Source of the DNA: Caenispirillum bisanense
Lineage (GTDB): Bacteria; Pseudomonadota; Alphaproteobacteria; Reyranellales; Reyranellaceae
Direction: 5' to 3'
DNA length: 38,445 bases
Assembly (NCBI GenBank): GCA_945878895.1
Contig: CAMDVZ010000003.1
Span: 1 to 38,445 of the forward strand
Positions 1 through 8,770 of this stretch are shown here, in pieces. Made by a program: the position numbers and the translations under genes. Numbering within the stretch: the stretch's first letter is position 1; each line of letters starts with the position of its first letter. The notes under the pieces were generated by a model. That model searched no databases, was not told the origin of the DNA, and saw only the letters and a program-made list of their open reading frames with translations.

Positions 1-178
1 GGGCGGAAGGGGGTGGTTCGCGGTCAAGAACGCGATCGCGGAAAATCGCCCACGCCGTCGAGAAGTGCATGCGCGGCAGGAGCGACTTCCGCATTCCATC
101 GGCATCGTCCGCGTATCGACAACCACCCCCTTCCGCCCCTTCGGGCACCTTCCCCCGCCAGCGGGGGCAGGGAAGAAA
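1..178. repeat. Truncated copy of a palindromic (MITE-like) repeat element
   Basis: Bases 1-18 are the exact reverse complement of bases 121-138, and 121-178 continues into the GGGCACCTTCCCCCGC motif seen again at 16377-16583. This is therefore the right part of an element whose left arm is cut by the window edge: arm, about 100 bp core, inverted arm. The core shows patchy similarity by eye to the core of the second copy. The short ORF at 24-206 (-) is a translation of the repeat (LPPLAGEGARRGG), not a gene. The element lies about 100 bp past the stop of the minus-strand glycosyltransferase. Bases 179-285 show nothing else I can name. Confidence 0.7.
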
Positions 179-285
179 TCGTTGCGCCACAATGCTTTTC
201 AGGCACCCACGGGATGTGTAGATGCCGAGGCCAAAGACGGGGGAGCGGGACATCAAAGGCGGGCGGCGACGCGCCCGCCCCGTGG

Positions 286-1308
286 TCAGAACCTGATGAT
301 GCCCTGGCGGTTCAGCAGGTAGCCCAGATTGTAGTAGCGGCCGACATTGAGGATCAGGCTGTTCCGGTCGGTGGTCGGCAGCGCCGCGAGCTGGCGCCAG
401 TCGTTGGGCGACAGCGGCAGGACCGGGCACAGCGTGCCGATCAGGGTCGCACCCACGCCCTGGAAAAAGAAGTCCGCCCCGTCCAGCGCCGAGCGCGGGC
501 CGTCGAGTCCGAGCATCCGGCGCAACGGCTCGTTGCGGGCGGTATGGACGCCGAAGCGGCGGAAGCGTTCGTCGTCGACCACCGAATCGGTGACGCCCTG
601 CCAGAACACGCGCTGGGCGTACCAGTCCGGCGTCATCCGGTCGGCGTGGACGAGATGATCGGCAATCGCGCCGGGCACGTACCAGGCAATGCCGCCGGCG
701 CGGCGGATCACCTCGATCACGAAGCCCTCGCCGTACACGAAGGCGGTGCCGCGCGGCCCGAAGCGTTCGTCGAAGCCACCCGCCCGGCGCAGCGCCTCGA
801 CGTCGAAGCAGATATTGCCCTCGAGCAGCCATTCGCCGTCGGCCAGCGGCCTCGCCACTTTCGACCAGCCGAGATCGACCGAGTAGAATTTCAGGAAGCT
901 GTCGTCGAGCCAGTCCGGCCGCGGCGTCTCCCAGACCGGCAGCACCTCGCCGCCGGCGATCGCGAGATCCGGGACTGCGTCGAACGGCGCCACCAGATTC
1001 GCCAGCCAGTCCGGTCGCGCGATCTGGTCGTCGTCCATGTAGGCGAGCAACGGCGTCTTGGTCTGCCGCATCGCCTCGTTGCGGGCGGGCCCGGCGCCTT
1101 GCTTGGGCGCGAACACGTAGAGGACGTTGGCGTGCCGGGCAGCCAGTTCGGCGGCGACCTCGCTGGTGTCGTCGGTCGAGGCGTTGTCGACGATCAGGAT
1201 GTCGAAACCGTCGACCGCGAAGGTCTGGGCCGCCAGCGCGTCGACGCACGCCCGCAGGTGGCGCGAACGGTTGAACGTACAGACGGCGACCGTGACGCGC
1301 TTGACCAT
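286..1308 (-). CDS. Glycosyltransferase family 2
   Basis: Predicted cytoplasmic GT-A glycosyltransferase that moves a sugar from a nucleotide-sugar donor to an unknown acceptor, probably for surface polysaccharide. The N-terminus VAVCTFNRSRHL is the usual first strand and loop of GT2 enzymes; VDNASTDDT (about 40-48) follows, and YMDDDQIARPDW carries the metal-binding DxD-type acidic triplet at 92-94. A later GGFDERFG segment is typical of the acceptor half. The ORF track starts at 1521, but the first 71 residues do not resemble the family; the ATG at 1308 puts the first beta strand at the N-terminus and gives 340 aa, a normal length. It stands alone on its strand, divergent from the CoA-ligase operon. 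Acceptor and sugar cannot be told from sequence. Confidence 0.88.
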   Translation of the reverse strand: MVKRVTVAVCTFNRSRHLRACVDALAAQTFAVDGFDILIVDNASTDDTSEVAAELAARHANVLYVFAPKQGAGPARNEAMRQTKTPLLAYMDDDQIARPDWLANLVAPFDAVPDLAIAGGEVLPVWETPRPDWLDDSFLKFYSVDLGWSKVARPLADGEWLLEGNICFDVEALRRAGGFDERFGPRGTAFVYGEGFVIEVIRRAGGIAWYVPGAIADHLVHADRMTPDWYAQRVFWQGVTDSVVDDERFRRFGVHTARNEPLRRMLGLDGPRSALDGADFFFQGVGATLIGTLCPVLPLSPNDWRQLAALPTTDRNSLILNVGRYYNLGYLLNRQGIIRF

Positions 1309-1715
1309 GCCGAACCGAAGACCCCCGCCGCGAAACCGGCCCCACAGAGCATGAACAAAAGGGTAACAGCAAGGCATACGGCGTGCCTGTGGCGAATCGC
1401 ACACCGGATGTCGGGAAACGCCGGGGCTGGATGCGCCGGGGCAGGGAAGCCCGGTCGCGACACCAGAATTGGGGGCTCCGGCGGACCCGCGTGGTGGCCG
1501 GAGCCCCGCTCCCTTGCCCACGACCGTATCTGGCGCCGCGACAACATATTGGAATCGCTGGATAATTCATTTTACCCGGATGATATTGTGGATCGACCAG
1601 CCCGGCCGGCCGCGGTGCCCCCGGCGCGACGGCAGCGCAGCGTCGCGCGGGTGTGGTAGTGAGGACGACGGCCCGTCGAGGCCACCACGAGACCCGAACC
1701 TCCGGATTTGATGCG
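1309..1715. other. Divergent intergenic region, glycosyltransferase / CoA-ligase operon
   Basis: About 400 bp between two divergent genes. Most is as GC-rich as the coding DNA, but about 1541-1590 is clearly AT-richer and carries the promoter candidate listed separately. ORFs crossing this region on either strand are extensions or shadows of the neighbouring genes. No RNA gene was recognised. Confidence 0.6.
1538..1566 (+). promoter_or_regulatory. Candidate sigma70-type promoter for the CoA-ligase operon
   Basis: GCGACA (1538-1543, four of six matches to TTGACA), a 17-nt spacer, then GATAAT (1561-1566, five of six matches to TATAAT). It lies in the only AT-rich stretch of the intergenic region, about 150 nt upstream of the chosen ATG at 1716. 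Pattern match only. Confidence 0.4.
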
Positions 1716-3578
1716 ATGACGACGACCGCCGCCCCTGCCGCCGCCTTCGCGCCACGCGCCGCCACCTGGGACAAACGCCCCGACGGTGGCCTCGTGCTGC
1801 GTGGACCCGCGTTGCGGCAGGATCACCCGGTGTCGCTGGGCGCGGTGCTGGAACGACGTGGCCGCGAGCACCCCGAACGGGTGTTTCTGGCCCAGCGCGA
1901 CGATTCGGGCGGTTGGCGGCGGCTGACCTACGGCGAGGCGCTGAAGCAGGTCCGGGCGCTCGGCCAGGCGCTGCTCGACCATGGCTGCGGCCCCGAACGG
2001 CCGCTGGCGATCCTGTCGGGCAATTCGATCAACCACGCCGTGCTGACCCTGGCGGCCATGCACGTCGGGGTGCCGGCGGCACCGGTGTCGGTCGCCTACT
2101 CCACCATGTCGAACGACCACACCAAGCTCGCGCATGTCGTCGGCAGCCTGACTCCCGGCATGGTCTTCGTCGAGGACGGCGCCATTTTTACCAATGCAAT
2201 CAAGGCACTAGAGACACATAAATTACTCGGAAGGGTACCCCTCTGCGTCGCCACGAACACCCCTTCCAGCATGCCCTTTCTCGCCCTCTCCGACCTCCTC
2301 GCCACCCCGCCGACCGCCGCCGTTGATCGCGCCCTCGCCGCCATCGGCCCCGACACCATCGCCAAGGTTCTGTTCACCTCGGGATCGACCGGCATGCCCA
2401 AGGGCGTGATCAATACCCAGCGCATGCTCTGCACCAACCAGCAGGCCGCCGCCCAGACCTTCCCGTTCCTCGCCCGCACGCCGCCGGTGCTGCTCGACTG
2501 GCTGCCGTGGAACCACACCTTCGGCGGCAATTTCGTCCTGCACCTGGCGCTGTGGCACGGCGGCACCCTGCACATCGACGATGGCCGCCCGATGCCGGGC
2601 CTCGTCGAGAAAACCGTCGCCAATTTGCGCGAGGTGTCGCCCACCCTCTATCTCAACGTGCCGCGCGGCTACGACATGCTGCTGCCCTATCTGGAGGCCG
2701 ACGACGGCCTCGCCCGCGCCCTGATGGGCCAATCCGAATTCCTGTTCTACGGCGGCGCCTCGCTGCCCGAGCCGACCTGGGACCGCTTGCAGGCCGTGGC
2801 GCGGCGCGTGCTCGGCAGAGCGATCCCGATGACGGCGGCGTGGGGCTCGACCGAGACCGCGCCGCTCGCGACCGCGCTGCACTGGCCGGTCGACAGGCCC
2901 GGCAACATCGGCCTGCCGGTGCCGGGCGTCGAGGTGCTGCTGACGCCCAACGGCGGCAAGCTGGAACTGCGGGTGCGCGGCGCCAACGTGACGCCGGGCT
3001 ACTGGCGCGACGCGGCGAAGACGCGTGACGCCTTCGATTCCGAGGGCTTCTACAGGATCGGCGACGCCGGCACGCTGGCCAACCCGGACGATCCCTCCGA
3101 GGGCATCCTGTTCGACGGTCGCGTCGTGGAGGATTTCAAGCTCACCTCGGGGACCTTCGTGCATGTCGGCGGCTTGCGCCTTGCCGCCGTCGCGGCCGGC
3201 GCGCCCGTCGTCCAGGATTGCGTCGTGACCGGCCACGACCGCGACACCATCGGCCTGCTGGTTTTCGCGAGCCCGGCGGGGTGCGCGAGCCTGCTGCCCG
3301 GCGCCACCCCGACAACGCCGCTCGCCGACCTCGCGCGCGCTTCCGAAGTGCGCGACGCCCTTGCGCGCGGCCTCGCCGCCCACAACAAGGCCAATCCCGG
3401 CTCCTCGACGCGAATCGCGCGCGCCATCGTGCTGCCGACTCCGCCCGCCATCGACGCCAACGAGATCACCGACAAGGGCTACGTCAACCAGCGCGCCGTG
3501 CTGGAAGCCCGCGCGGCGGAGGTCGCGAAGCTCTACGCCGAGCCGCCGCCGCCCGACGTGATCGTCGTGCCGCGATGA
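1716..3578 (+). CDS. fcs: AMP-forming acyl-CoA ligase, feruloyl-CoA synthase type
   Basis: Adenylate-forming enzyme predicted to activate a carboxylic acid, probably a hydroxycinnamate such as ferulate, with ATP and CoA. The P-loop VLFTSGSTGMPKG is at about 218-230, LLDWLPWNHTFGGN at 259-272 and WGSTETAP at 376-383; the catalytic Lys is probably K587 in ANEITDKGYVNQRA. The DWLPWNHTFGGN block and the long gap before the C-terminal motifs are what I associate with feruloyl-CoA synthases rather than general fatty-acyl ligases. The ATG at 1716 gives 620 aa, normal for the family; the 21 residues added by the ORF track look unrelated. The stop overlaps the next start (ATGA). A patch of rare, AT-rich codons at about 2181-2240 is reported as a finding. 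Substrate is inferred; no vanillin or hydratase-aldolase gene is adjacent. Confidence 0.85.
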   Translation: MTTTAAPAAAFAPRAATWDKRPDGGLVLRGPALRQDHPVSLGAVLERRGREHPERVFLAQRDDSGGWRRLTYGEALKQVRALGQALLDHGCGPERPLAILSGNSINHAVLTLAAMHVGVPAAPVSVAYSTMSNDHTKLAHVVGSLTPGMVFVEDGAIFTNAIKALETHKLLGRVPLCVATNTPSSMPFLALSDLLATPPTAAVDRALAAIGPDTIAKVLFTSGSTGMPKGVINTQRMLCTNQQAAAQTFPFLARTPPVLLDWLPWNHTFGGNFVLHLALWHGGTLHIDDGRPMPGLVEKTVANLREVSPTLYLNVPRGYDMLLPYLEADDGLARALMGQSEFLFYGGASLPEPTWDRLQAVARRVLGRAIPMTAAWGSTETAPLATALHWPVDRPGNIGLPVPGVEVLLTPNGGKLELRVRGANVTPGYWRDAAKTRDAFDSEGFYRIGDAGTLANPDDPSEGILFDGRVVEDFKLTSGTFVHVGGLRLAAVAAGAPVVQDCVVTGHDRDTIGLLVFASPAGCASLLPGATPTTPLADLARASEVRDALARGLAAHNKANPGSSTRIARAIVLPTPPAIDANEITDKGYVNQRAVLEARAAEVAKLYAEPPPPDVIVVPR

Positions 3579-5095
3579 GCGACGCCGCCACCCGCTCCAT
3601 CCTGCGGCGCTACCATCTCGCGATGGCGGCGCCGTTCTTCCTGCACGTCCTCACGACCGGCGTCTTCTGCGCCGTCCATGGCGTGCCGGAACTGCTGCCC
3701 CAGTCGATCGCGATGTCGCTGGTCGTCTGCCTGGGCGGTGGCCAGCTGGCCGGCTGGTACACGATCGGGCCGATCCGCGAATTCCTCGCCGACGGCAGGC
3801 CTTTCGCTACGATCGAACGCGCCTTGACGCAGCTACCCCTGCGTTCGGCGAGGTGGATGTTTCTCGTCGTCCTGCCGCTGCTGTTTCTTCAGCTTATCGC
3901 GCCGAAAATCGGACTGATGCCGATACCCGCTGGCGTTCCCGACGCGACGTGGGCCGACGTCGTGGCCACGTTCGTCGTCCAGCTCGTCTTCTACTTCGTG
4001 CTGACCTACTTCCTCGTCAGCGCCTATCTCGAACGCCTCTGCCGGTTCCTGTTCGAGCGCCGCGGCGTCAACCTCGGCCTGTTCTTCGGCGATTTCCAGC
4101 TCAAGATGGGCGTCGCGCTCGGCTTCGCGTCGACCGCGTCGCTGCTGCTGCTGGCGGTCGAGATATTCAGCTACGATGGCGAGCGGCTGATGCGCGAGGC
4201 AGCCGTCGACGTGATCGCCAGCGTCATCGCACTGTCGATCTCGCTGTACTGGATCTCGCGCTCGCTGACCCGCCCGCAGGCACGTCTCGACGAGGGCATC
4301 ACGCGGCTGGCCGACGGCGATCTCACCGTCCGCCTGCCGGTGACGTCGAACGACCAGGTCGGGCACGTCACGTCGGAATTCAACCGCATGGTCCAGGGCC
4401 TGCGCGAGCGCCAGACGCTGCGCACCGCGTTCGGGCGCTACGTCGACGAAAGCGTCGCCTCGACCATTCTCGACGCGCAGGGCAGCAGCGACGGGCGCCT
4501 GGCGGCCGAGACGCGCGACGTCACCGTGCTCTTCACCGACATCGAGGGCTTCACCGCGCTCTCGGAATGGCTGCCGCCGGACCAGATCGTGCGCGCCATC
4601 GACAAGTATCTCGCCGTGGTCATGGAGCCGATCCGCCGCCACGGCGGCGTCGTGAACAATTTCATCGGCGATGGATTGCTGGTCAGCTTCAACCTGCCGC
4701 TCGCCTGCCCCGACCACGCCACCGCCGCGGTCGCCGCCGCCATCGACATCCAGCGCGCCCTCGACGACTGGCGTTTCGACGGCGCCTTCGTGTTCAACAC
4801 CCGGATCGGCATCAATACCGGTCCGGTGATCGGCGGTTCGGTGGGCGCCGGCGACCGGCTGAGCTACATGCTGCTCGGCGATACCGTGAACACGGCCGCC
4901 CGTCTGGAACAGCTGAACAAGGACTACGGCACGCGCATCCTCGTGGCGAACGCCACGCGGGCGGCCTGCTCCGGCGATTTCGTCTTCGCGCCGGTCGCGA
5001 CGGTGGCCGTGCGCGGGCGCAGCGAACCCACGACGATCCACAGCGTCGATACCCGGCGCGGGTCGACGGGTCCAACCGGTGAAGGTGCGGCATGA
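3575..5095 (+). CDS. Membrane-bound class III adenylate/guanylate cyclase with HAMP domain
   Basis: Predicted inner-membrane signalling enzyme making a cyclic nucleotide. Six hydrophobic segments fill residues 15-228 (about 15-35, 43-62, 93-110, 128-150, 178-199, 209-228), followed by a HAMP linker (226-280) and a class III catalytic domain (313-490). Metal-binding aspartates are in FTDIEGFT (D322) and FIGDGL (D366); NTAARLE (439-445) supplies the transition-state Asn and Arg. The residue before FIGD, often Lys in adenylyl cyclases, is Asn here. The ATG at 3575 overlaps the stop of the ligase gene and gives 506 aa; the ORF-track start at 3218 is inside that gene. Its own stop overlaps the next ATG, so the cyclase is translationally coupled to two catabolic enzymes. 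Confidence 0.9.
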   Translation: MSDAATRSILRRYHLAMAAPFFLHVLTTGVFCAVHGVPELLPQSIAMSLVVCLGGGQLAGWYTIGPIREFLADGRPFATIERALTQLPLRSARWMFLVVLPLLFLQLIAPKIGLMPIPAGVPDATWADVVATFVVQLVFYFVLTYFLVSAYLERLCRFLFERRGVNLGLFFGDFQLKMGVALGFASTASLLLLAVEIFSYDGERLMREAAVDVIASVIALSISLYWISRSLTRPQARLDEGITRLADGDLTVRLPVTSNDQVGHVTSEFNRMVQGLRERQTLRTAFGRYVDESVASTILDAQGSSDGRLAAETRDVTVLFTDIEGFTALSEWLPPDQIVRAIDKYLAVVMEPIRRHGGVVNNFIGDGLLVSFNLPLACPDHATAAVAAAIDIQRALDDWRFDGAFVFNTRIGINTGPVIGGSVGAGDRLSYMLLGDTVNTAARLEQLNKDYGTRILVANATRAACSGDFVFAPVATVAVRGRSEPTTIHSVDTRRGSTGPTGEGAA

Positions 5096-6309
5096 ACGGT
5101 TTCGGCGGCATGGACGATCTGACGAAGGACCAGCTGGCGCTCCGCGCCCGCGCCCGCGAACTCGCCGCCGGCCCGGTCGCCGCGCGCGCCGCCGAGGTCG
5201 ACCGCACCGAGCAGTATCCGTGGGACAACGTGGCCCTGCTCAAGGACGCCGGCCTGCTCGGCATGACGATCCCGACCCGGCACGGCGGCCAGGGCCGGAG
5301 CTGGCTCGACGCGGTTCTCGTCATCGAAGCGTTGTCGGCGGCCTGCTCCGTCACCGGCCGGATCGCCGTCGAAACCAACATGGGCGCCATCAGCGCCGTC
5401 ATGGCCTATGGCTCCGAAGAGCAGAAGAAGCTGGCCGCCGACATGGTGCTGGCGGGCGACAAGCCGGCCATCTGCATCACCGAACCCGAAGCCGGCTCCG
5501 ACGCCAGCGGCATGACCACGCGCGCCGACAGGCGCGGCAACCGCTTCGTGCTCAACGGCCGCAAGCACTGGATCACCGGCGGCGGCGTGTCGCGCCTCCA
5601 CCTGATCTTCGCGAAGGTATTCGACGAGCAAGGCAACGAGGAAGGCGTCGGCGGCTTTCTCGCCATCCGCGACGAGACGCCGGGCCTGAAAATCACGAAG
5701 CGCGAACCGACCATGGGCCTGCGCGGCATTCCCGAGGCGGTGATCGACTTCGAGGAGATGGAACTGGCGCCCTCGGCGCTGGTGATCCCGCCGCGCGGCC
5801 TGCGCAAGGGCTTCGCCGACCTGATGAATGCCTACAACAGCCAGCGCGTCGGTGCCGCCACGGTGGCGCTGGGCATCGCCGAGGGCGCCTACCGGCTGGC
5901 GCTGGACTGGTCGGAGGAGCGCCACCAGTTCGGCCGCCCCATCAACGAGTTCCAGGGCCTGCAGTGGAAGCTGGCGGACATGTCGATCCGCCTCGCCGCC
6001 GCCCAGTCGCTCGTCTACAAGGCCGCCCGCAGCGGCGAAGGCGGCTTCCCCGACATGCTGATGGCCGCGCAAGCCAAGATCTTCACGTCGGAGAACGCCA
6101 TCCAGGTCGTCAATGACGCCCTTCAGTGTTTCGGCGCGCGCGGCTATTCGCGCGAGCTGCCGCTGGAGCGCATGGCGCGCGACGTGCGCATGTTCACCAT
6201 CGGCGGCGGCACCGCCGAAGTGCTGCGCAACGTCGTCGCCGGCGCCATTCTCGGCAAGAAATTGCCGCAGACCCGCGACGGCTGGGGCACCAGATCGAAG
6301 CCGGCATAG
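5092..6309 (+). CDS. Acyl-CoA dehydrogenase
   Basis: FAD-dependent enzyme that introduces an alpha,beta double bond into an acyl-CoA and passes electrons to ETF. It shows the flavin-contact segment CITEPEAGSDASGM (about 143-156), the QFGRPINEFQGLQ helix and the C-terminal CFGARGYSRELPLERMARD block. The usual catalytic EGT(S/T)E motif appears as IGGGTAE, so the base cannot be assigned from this motif. At 405 aa the length is standard. The ATG at 5092 overlaps the cyclase stop (ATGA); an internal Met at 5110 is an alternative start. Being in one operon with an acyl-CoA ligase, it probably acts on the CoA ester made by that ligase or a downstream product. Exact substrate is unknown. Confidence 0.9.
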   Translation: MNGFGGMDDLTKDQLALRARARELAAGPVAARAAEVDRTEQYPWDNVALLKDAGLLGMTIPTRHGGQGRSWLDAVLVIEALSAACSVTGRIAVETNMGAISAVMAYGSEEQKKLAADMVLAGDKPAICITEPEAGSDASGMTTRADRRGNRFVLNGRKHWITGGGVSRLHLIFAKVFDEQGNEEGVGGFLAIRDETPGLKITKREPTMGLRGIPEAVIDFEEMELAPSALVIPPRGLRKGFADLMNAYNSQRVGAATVALGIAEGAYRLALDWSEERHQFGRPINEFQGLQWKLADMSIRLAAAQSLVYKAARSGEGGFPDMLMAAQAKIFTSENAIQVVNDALQCFGARGYSRELPLERMARDVRMFTIGGGTAEVLRNVVAGAILGKKLPQTRDGWGTRSKPA

Positions 6310-6406
6310 AGCACCCGCTGCGTCCGGCGCCATGGACGGCGCGGCGTCGCGCGCGCTACCGTCCCTCGCCCGACGGTTTTCCCGATCTCTCTCGTTCAGG
6401 TCCACC

Positions 6407-7060
6407 ATGCCCACGCCGATTTCCTGGTCGATCCTGTGGCCCTACGCGCTCGCCGCGCTCGCGTTCGGCTATGCCCTGGGGTCGATTCCATTCGGCCTGC
6501 TGCTGACGCGCATGGCGGGGCTTGGCGACATCCGCTCGATCGGCTCGGGCAACATCGGCGCGACCAACGTCCTGCGCACCGGCAACAAGAAGGTGGCGGT
6601 GGCGACCCTGCTGCTCGACGGCGGCAAGGGCGCGGCGGCGGCGTTGATCGCGCTGTATTTCGCCGGCACCTTTCCCATGCTCGCCGCCGGCATCGGCGCG
6701 GTGATCGGCCACTGCTTCCCGGTGTGGCTCGGCTTCAAAGGTGGCAAGGGCGTGGCGACGACGCTGGGCACCTTCATCGCCTGGTCGTGGCCGCTCGGCA
6801 TCGGTGCCTGCCTGCTGTGGATGATCTACGCCGCGGCCTTCCGGATATCGTCGCTCTCGGCCTTACTCGGCCTCGCCACGACCGCGGCCCTGGCGTGGCT
6901 GCTGTCGACCACGACGGTGCTGGGGCGGATTGTTTCCAACTCCAATCTCGCGTTCGCCGCGACCGTGATCGTGGCGCTGGTCTTCGCCATGCACCACGAG
7001 AACATCCGCCGGTTGCTTGCCGGCACGGAGCCCCGGATCGGCGGCTCGAAGAAAGGCTGA
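6407..7060 (+). CDS. plsY: Glycerol-3-phosphate acyltransferase PlsY
   Basis: Integral membrane acyltransferase that moves an acyl group from acyl-phosphate to glycerol-3-phosphate, the first step of phospholipid synthesis. All three family motifs are visible: SIGSGNIGATNVLR, FKGGKGVATTLG and HHENIRRLLAGTEPRIG, with GYALGSIPFGLLL in the first membrane helix. The ATG at 6407 gives 217 aa, normal for PlsY, and is preceded by a weak CAGGT Shine-Dalgarno; the ORF track begins upstream inside the dehydrogenase. In many alphaproteobacteria plsY is followed directly by dprA and topA. Here those genes begin 16.4 kb further on, after the accessory block. Confidence 0.95.
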   Translation: MPTPISWSILWPYALAALAFGYALGSIPFGLLLTRMAGLGDIRSIGSGNIGATNVLRTGNKKVAVATLLLDGGKGAAAALIALYFAGTFPMLAAGIGAVIGHCFPVWLGFKGGKGVATTLGTFIAWSWPLGIGACLLWMIYAAAFRISSLSALLGLATTAALAWLLSTTTVLGRIVSNSNLAFAATVIVALVFAMHHENIRRLLAGTEPRIGGSKKG

Positions 7061-7066
7061 CCGACG

Positions 7067-8686
7067 ATGGGCACGCTCGACTCCCTCGCCATCGCCCACC
7101 GCATCGACGCAATCTTCGCGCCGTGGAACAGGCCCGACACGCCCGGCGCCGCCGTCGGCGTGCTGCGCGGCGACGAGGTGATCTTCGCCAGGGGATACGG
7201 CCTGGCGAGCGTCGAACTGGGCGCGCCGATCGGATCCGACACCGCCTTCCGCATCGCCTCGGTGAGCAAGCAGTTCACCGTCGCCGCGGCGCTCCGTCTG
7301 GTTCGCGATGGACGACTCTCGTTGGACGATCCGCCGCAAAAATACCTGCCCGACCTGCCGCCGCTGCCCGAGGCGATCACCATCGAGCAGATGATGCGCA
7401 ACACATCGGGCTGGCCGGACTTCCTGGAGCTGTTGCAGCTGGGCGGTTCCAATCTCGATCGCCCGACCCGCGTCGAGGATTTGCGTGCGACGGTGGCCCG
7501 CAACCGACACCTCAACTTCGCGCCCGGATCGCGCTTTCTGTACAGCAACACCAATTTCGTGGCGTTGGCCTGGATCGTCGAAGCGATCGAAGGCCGGCCG
7601 CTGAGCGACATTCTCGCGGACTGGATTTTCAAGCCGCTCGGCATGACGCGCACGGCCCTGGTGGTCGACAACGACACCGTCGTGCCCCATCTCGCCACCG
7701 CCTATCTGCAAACACTCGACGGCTCGCTGCGGCGCGCCCGCCATGCCTATCCGCACGGCGGCGAGGGCGGACTCGTCTCCACGGTCGAGGATTTGCTGAT
7801 CTGGGCGCGGCATTGCGCCCGGCCATGGCTGAAGCCAACGGCGCTGTGGGCCGACCTCGCCGAGCCGAAGCCGCTGACGAACGGCGCGCCAAGCCCCTAT
7901 TTGCGCGGACTGTGGAGCGCCGCGCTGCGCGGCCTCGACACCGTCGGCCACGGCGGCCTGTGGCCGGGCTACCGCACCGAGTTCCTGCGGGTGCCTGCCC
8001 GCGATCTTGCCGTCGTGGTGATCGCCAATCTCGCGACCATCGATCCGTGGAACCTGGCGCGCGAGACGGCGCTGGCGGTCCTCGCGGGCGATTCCGCCGT
8101 CGGGCCCGCGGCGTCGCTCGACCTGTCTGCCGTCGGACGCGCTTGCGGAACCTGGATCAACGAAGCCGAGCCGTCCCTGTTCGCGCTGGAGCTGCGCGCG
8201 GGCGTGCCGACCGCGACGCAGAACGGCGTGCCCTTTTCGCTGGTGGCCCGCGCGGATGGCTGGCTCCAGGCCGATCGCGGCGCCTTCGAGTTCGCCTTGA
8301 AGCCGCCGACGCCCGACGCAACGACGATGGACGTCGACCTCGGGGCCGGCCGCGTGTTGCCCTTCCGACGCCTCGCCGACCGCGCCGCCGTTCCGCCCGA
8401 CATCGCCGGCATCTACCGATCGACCGACACCGGCGCGACGTGGCGCATCCATGAAGAGGGAGCCGACTGGCTCGTCGACGTGGGCGGTCCCTTGATCGCG
8501 TCCGGCGCCCCGTGGACGATACGCGGCCTCGCCGACGACCTGGTCGAGATCGAGATGGCGTCCGGTGGCTGGATGACCGTGTCGCAGCTGGCACGGATCG
8601 AGCGCGACGCGACGGGCAGGGTCGTCCGCCTGCGCGTTCACACCGGGCGCATCAAGGCCATCCCGTTCGACCGCGTCGCCGCGTGA
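7067..8686 (+). CDS. Serine hydrolase, beta-lactamase class C / penicillin-binding-like family
   Basis: Predicted serine hydrolase (esterase, D-aminopeptidase or peptidase type). The SxxK motif is S65-V-S-K68 in FRIASVSKQF, the second motif is Y159-S-N161 in FLYSNTNF, and a HGG triad at 295-297 matches the third motif. About 190 residues after that form a second, beta-rich domain, as in D-aminopeptidase-like members (539 aa in total). There is no convincing signal peptide, so the protein may be cytoplasmic. It starts 6 nt after plsY. The peptide-transport genes downstream hint at a peptide-type substrate, but this is only context. Confidence 0.87.
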   Translation: MGTLDSLAIAHRIDAIFAPWNRPDTPGAAVGVLRGDEVIFARGYGLASVELGAPIGSDTAFRIASVSKQFTVAAALRLVRDGRLSLDDPPQKYLPDLPPLPEAITIEQMMRNTSGWPDFLELLQLGGSNLDRPTRVEDLRATVARNRHLNFAPGSRFLYSNTNFVALAWIVEAIEGRPLSDILADWIFKPLGMTRTALVVDNDTVVPHLATAYLQTLDGSLRRARHAYPHGGEGGLVSTVEDLLIWARHCARPWLKPTALWADLAEPKPLTNGAPSPYLRGLWSAALRGLDTVGHGGLWPGYRTEFLRVPARDLAVVVIANLATIDPWNLARETALAVLAGDSAVGPAASLDLSAVGRACGTWINEAEPSLFALELRAGVPTATQNGVPFSLVARADGWLQADRGAFEFALKPPTPDATTMDVDLGAGRVLPFRRLADRAAVPPDIAGIYRSTDTGATWRIHEEGADWLVDVGGPLIASGAPWTIRGLADDLVEIEMASGGWMTVSQLARIERDATGRVVRLRVHTGRIKAIPFDRVAA

Positions 8687-8708
8687 AGCATGTCGGCCCG
8701 GCCAGCCG

Positions 8709-8738
8709 TTGACTCGCGCGCGCCCGGCGGCGACTAAT
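8709..8738 (+). promoter_or_regulatory. Candidate promoter for the binding-protein gene
   Basis: TTGACT (8709-8714), five of six matches to the -35 consensus, is followed after 18 nt by ACTAAT (8733-8738), a weaker -10. The start codon at 8771 is about 30 nt further on and is preceded by a strong AGGGAGG ribosome-binding site at 8757-8763. The -35 is convincing, the -10 less so. Confidence 0.35.
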
Positions 8739-8770
8739 CCGGTCTGTCACCGAGCCAGGGAGGCTTACCG

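Noticed and set aside
24-206. Small minus-strand ORF beginning MPEKHCGATISSLPPLAGEGARRGG
   Set aside because: Translation of the palindromic repeat; this pattern is often mis-annotated as a hypothetical protein.
13-1659. A 548-aa plus-strand open frame at the left edge
   Set aside because: Antisense to the glycosyltransferase, which has clear GT2 motifs; it also runs through the repeat element.
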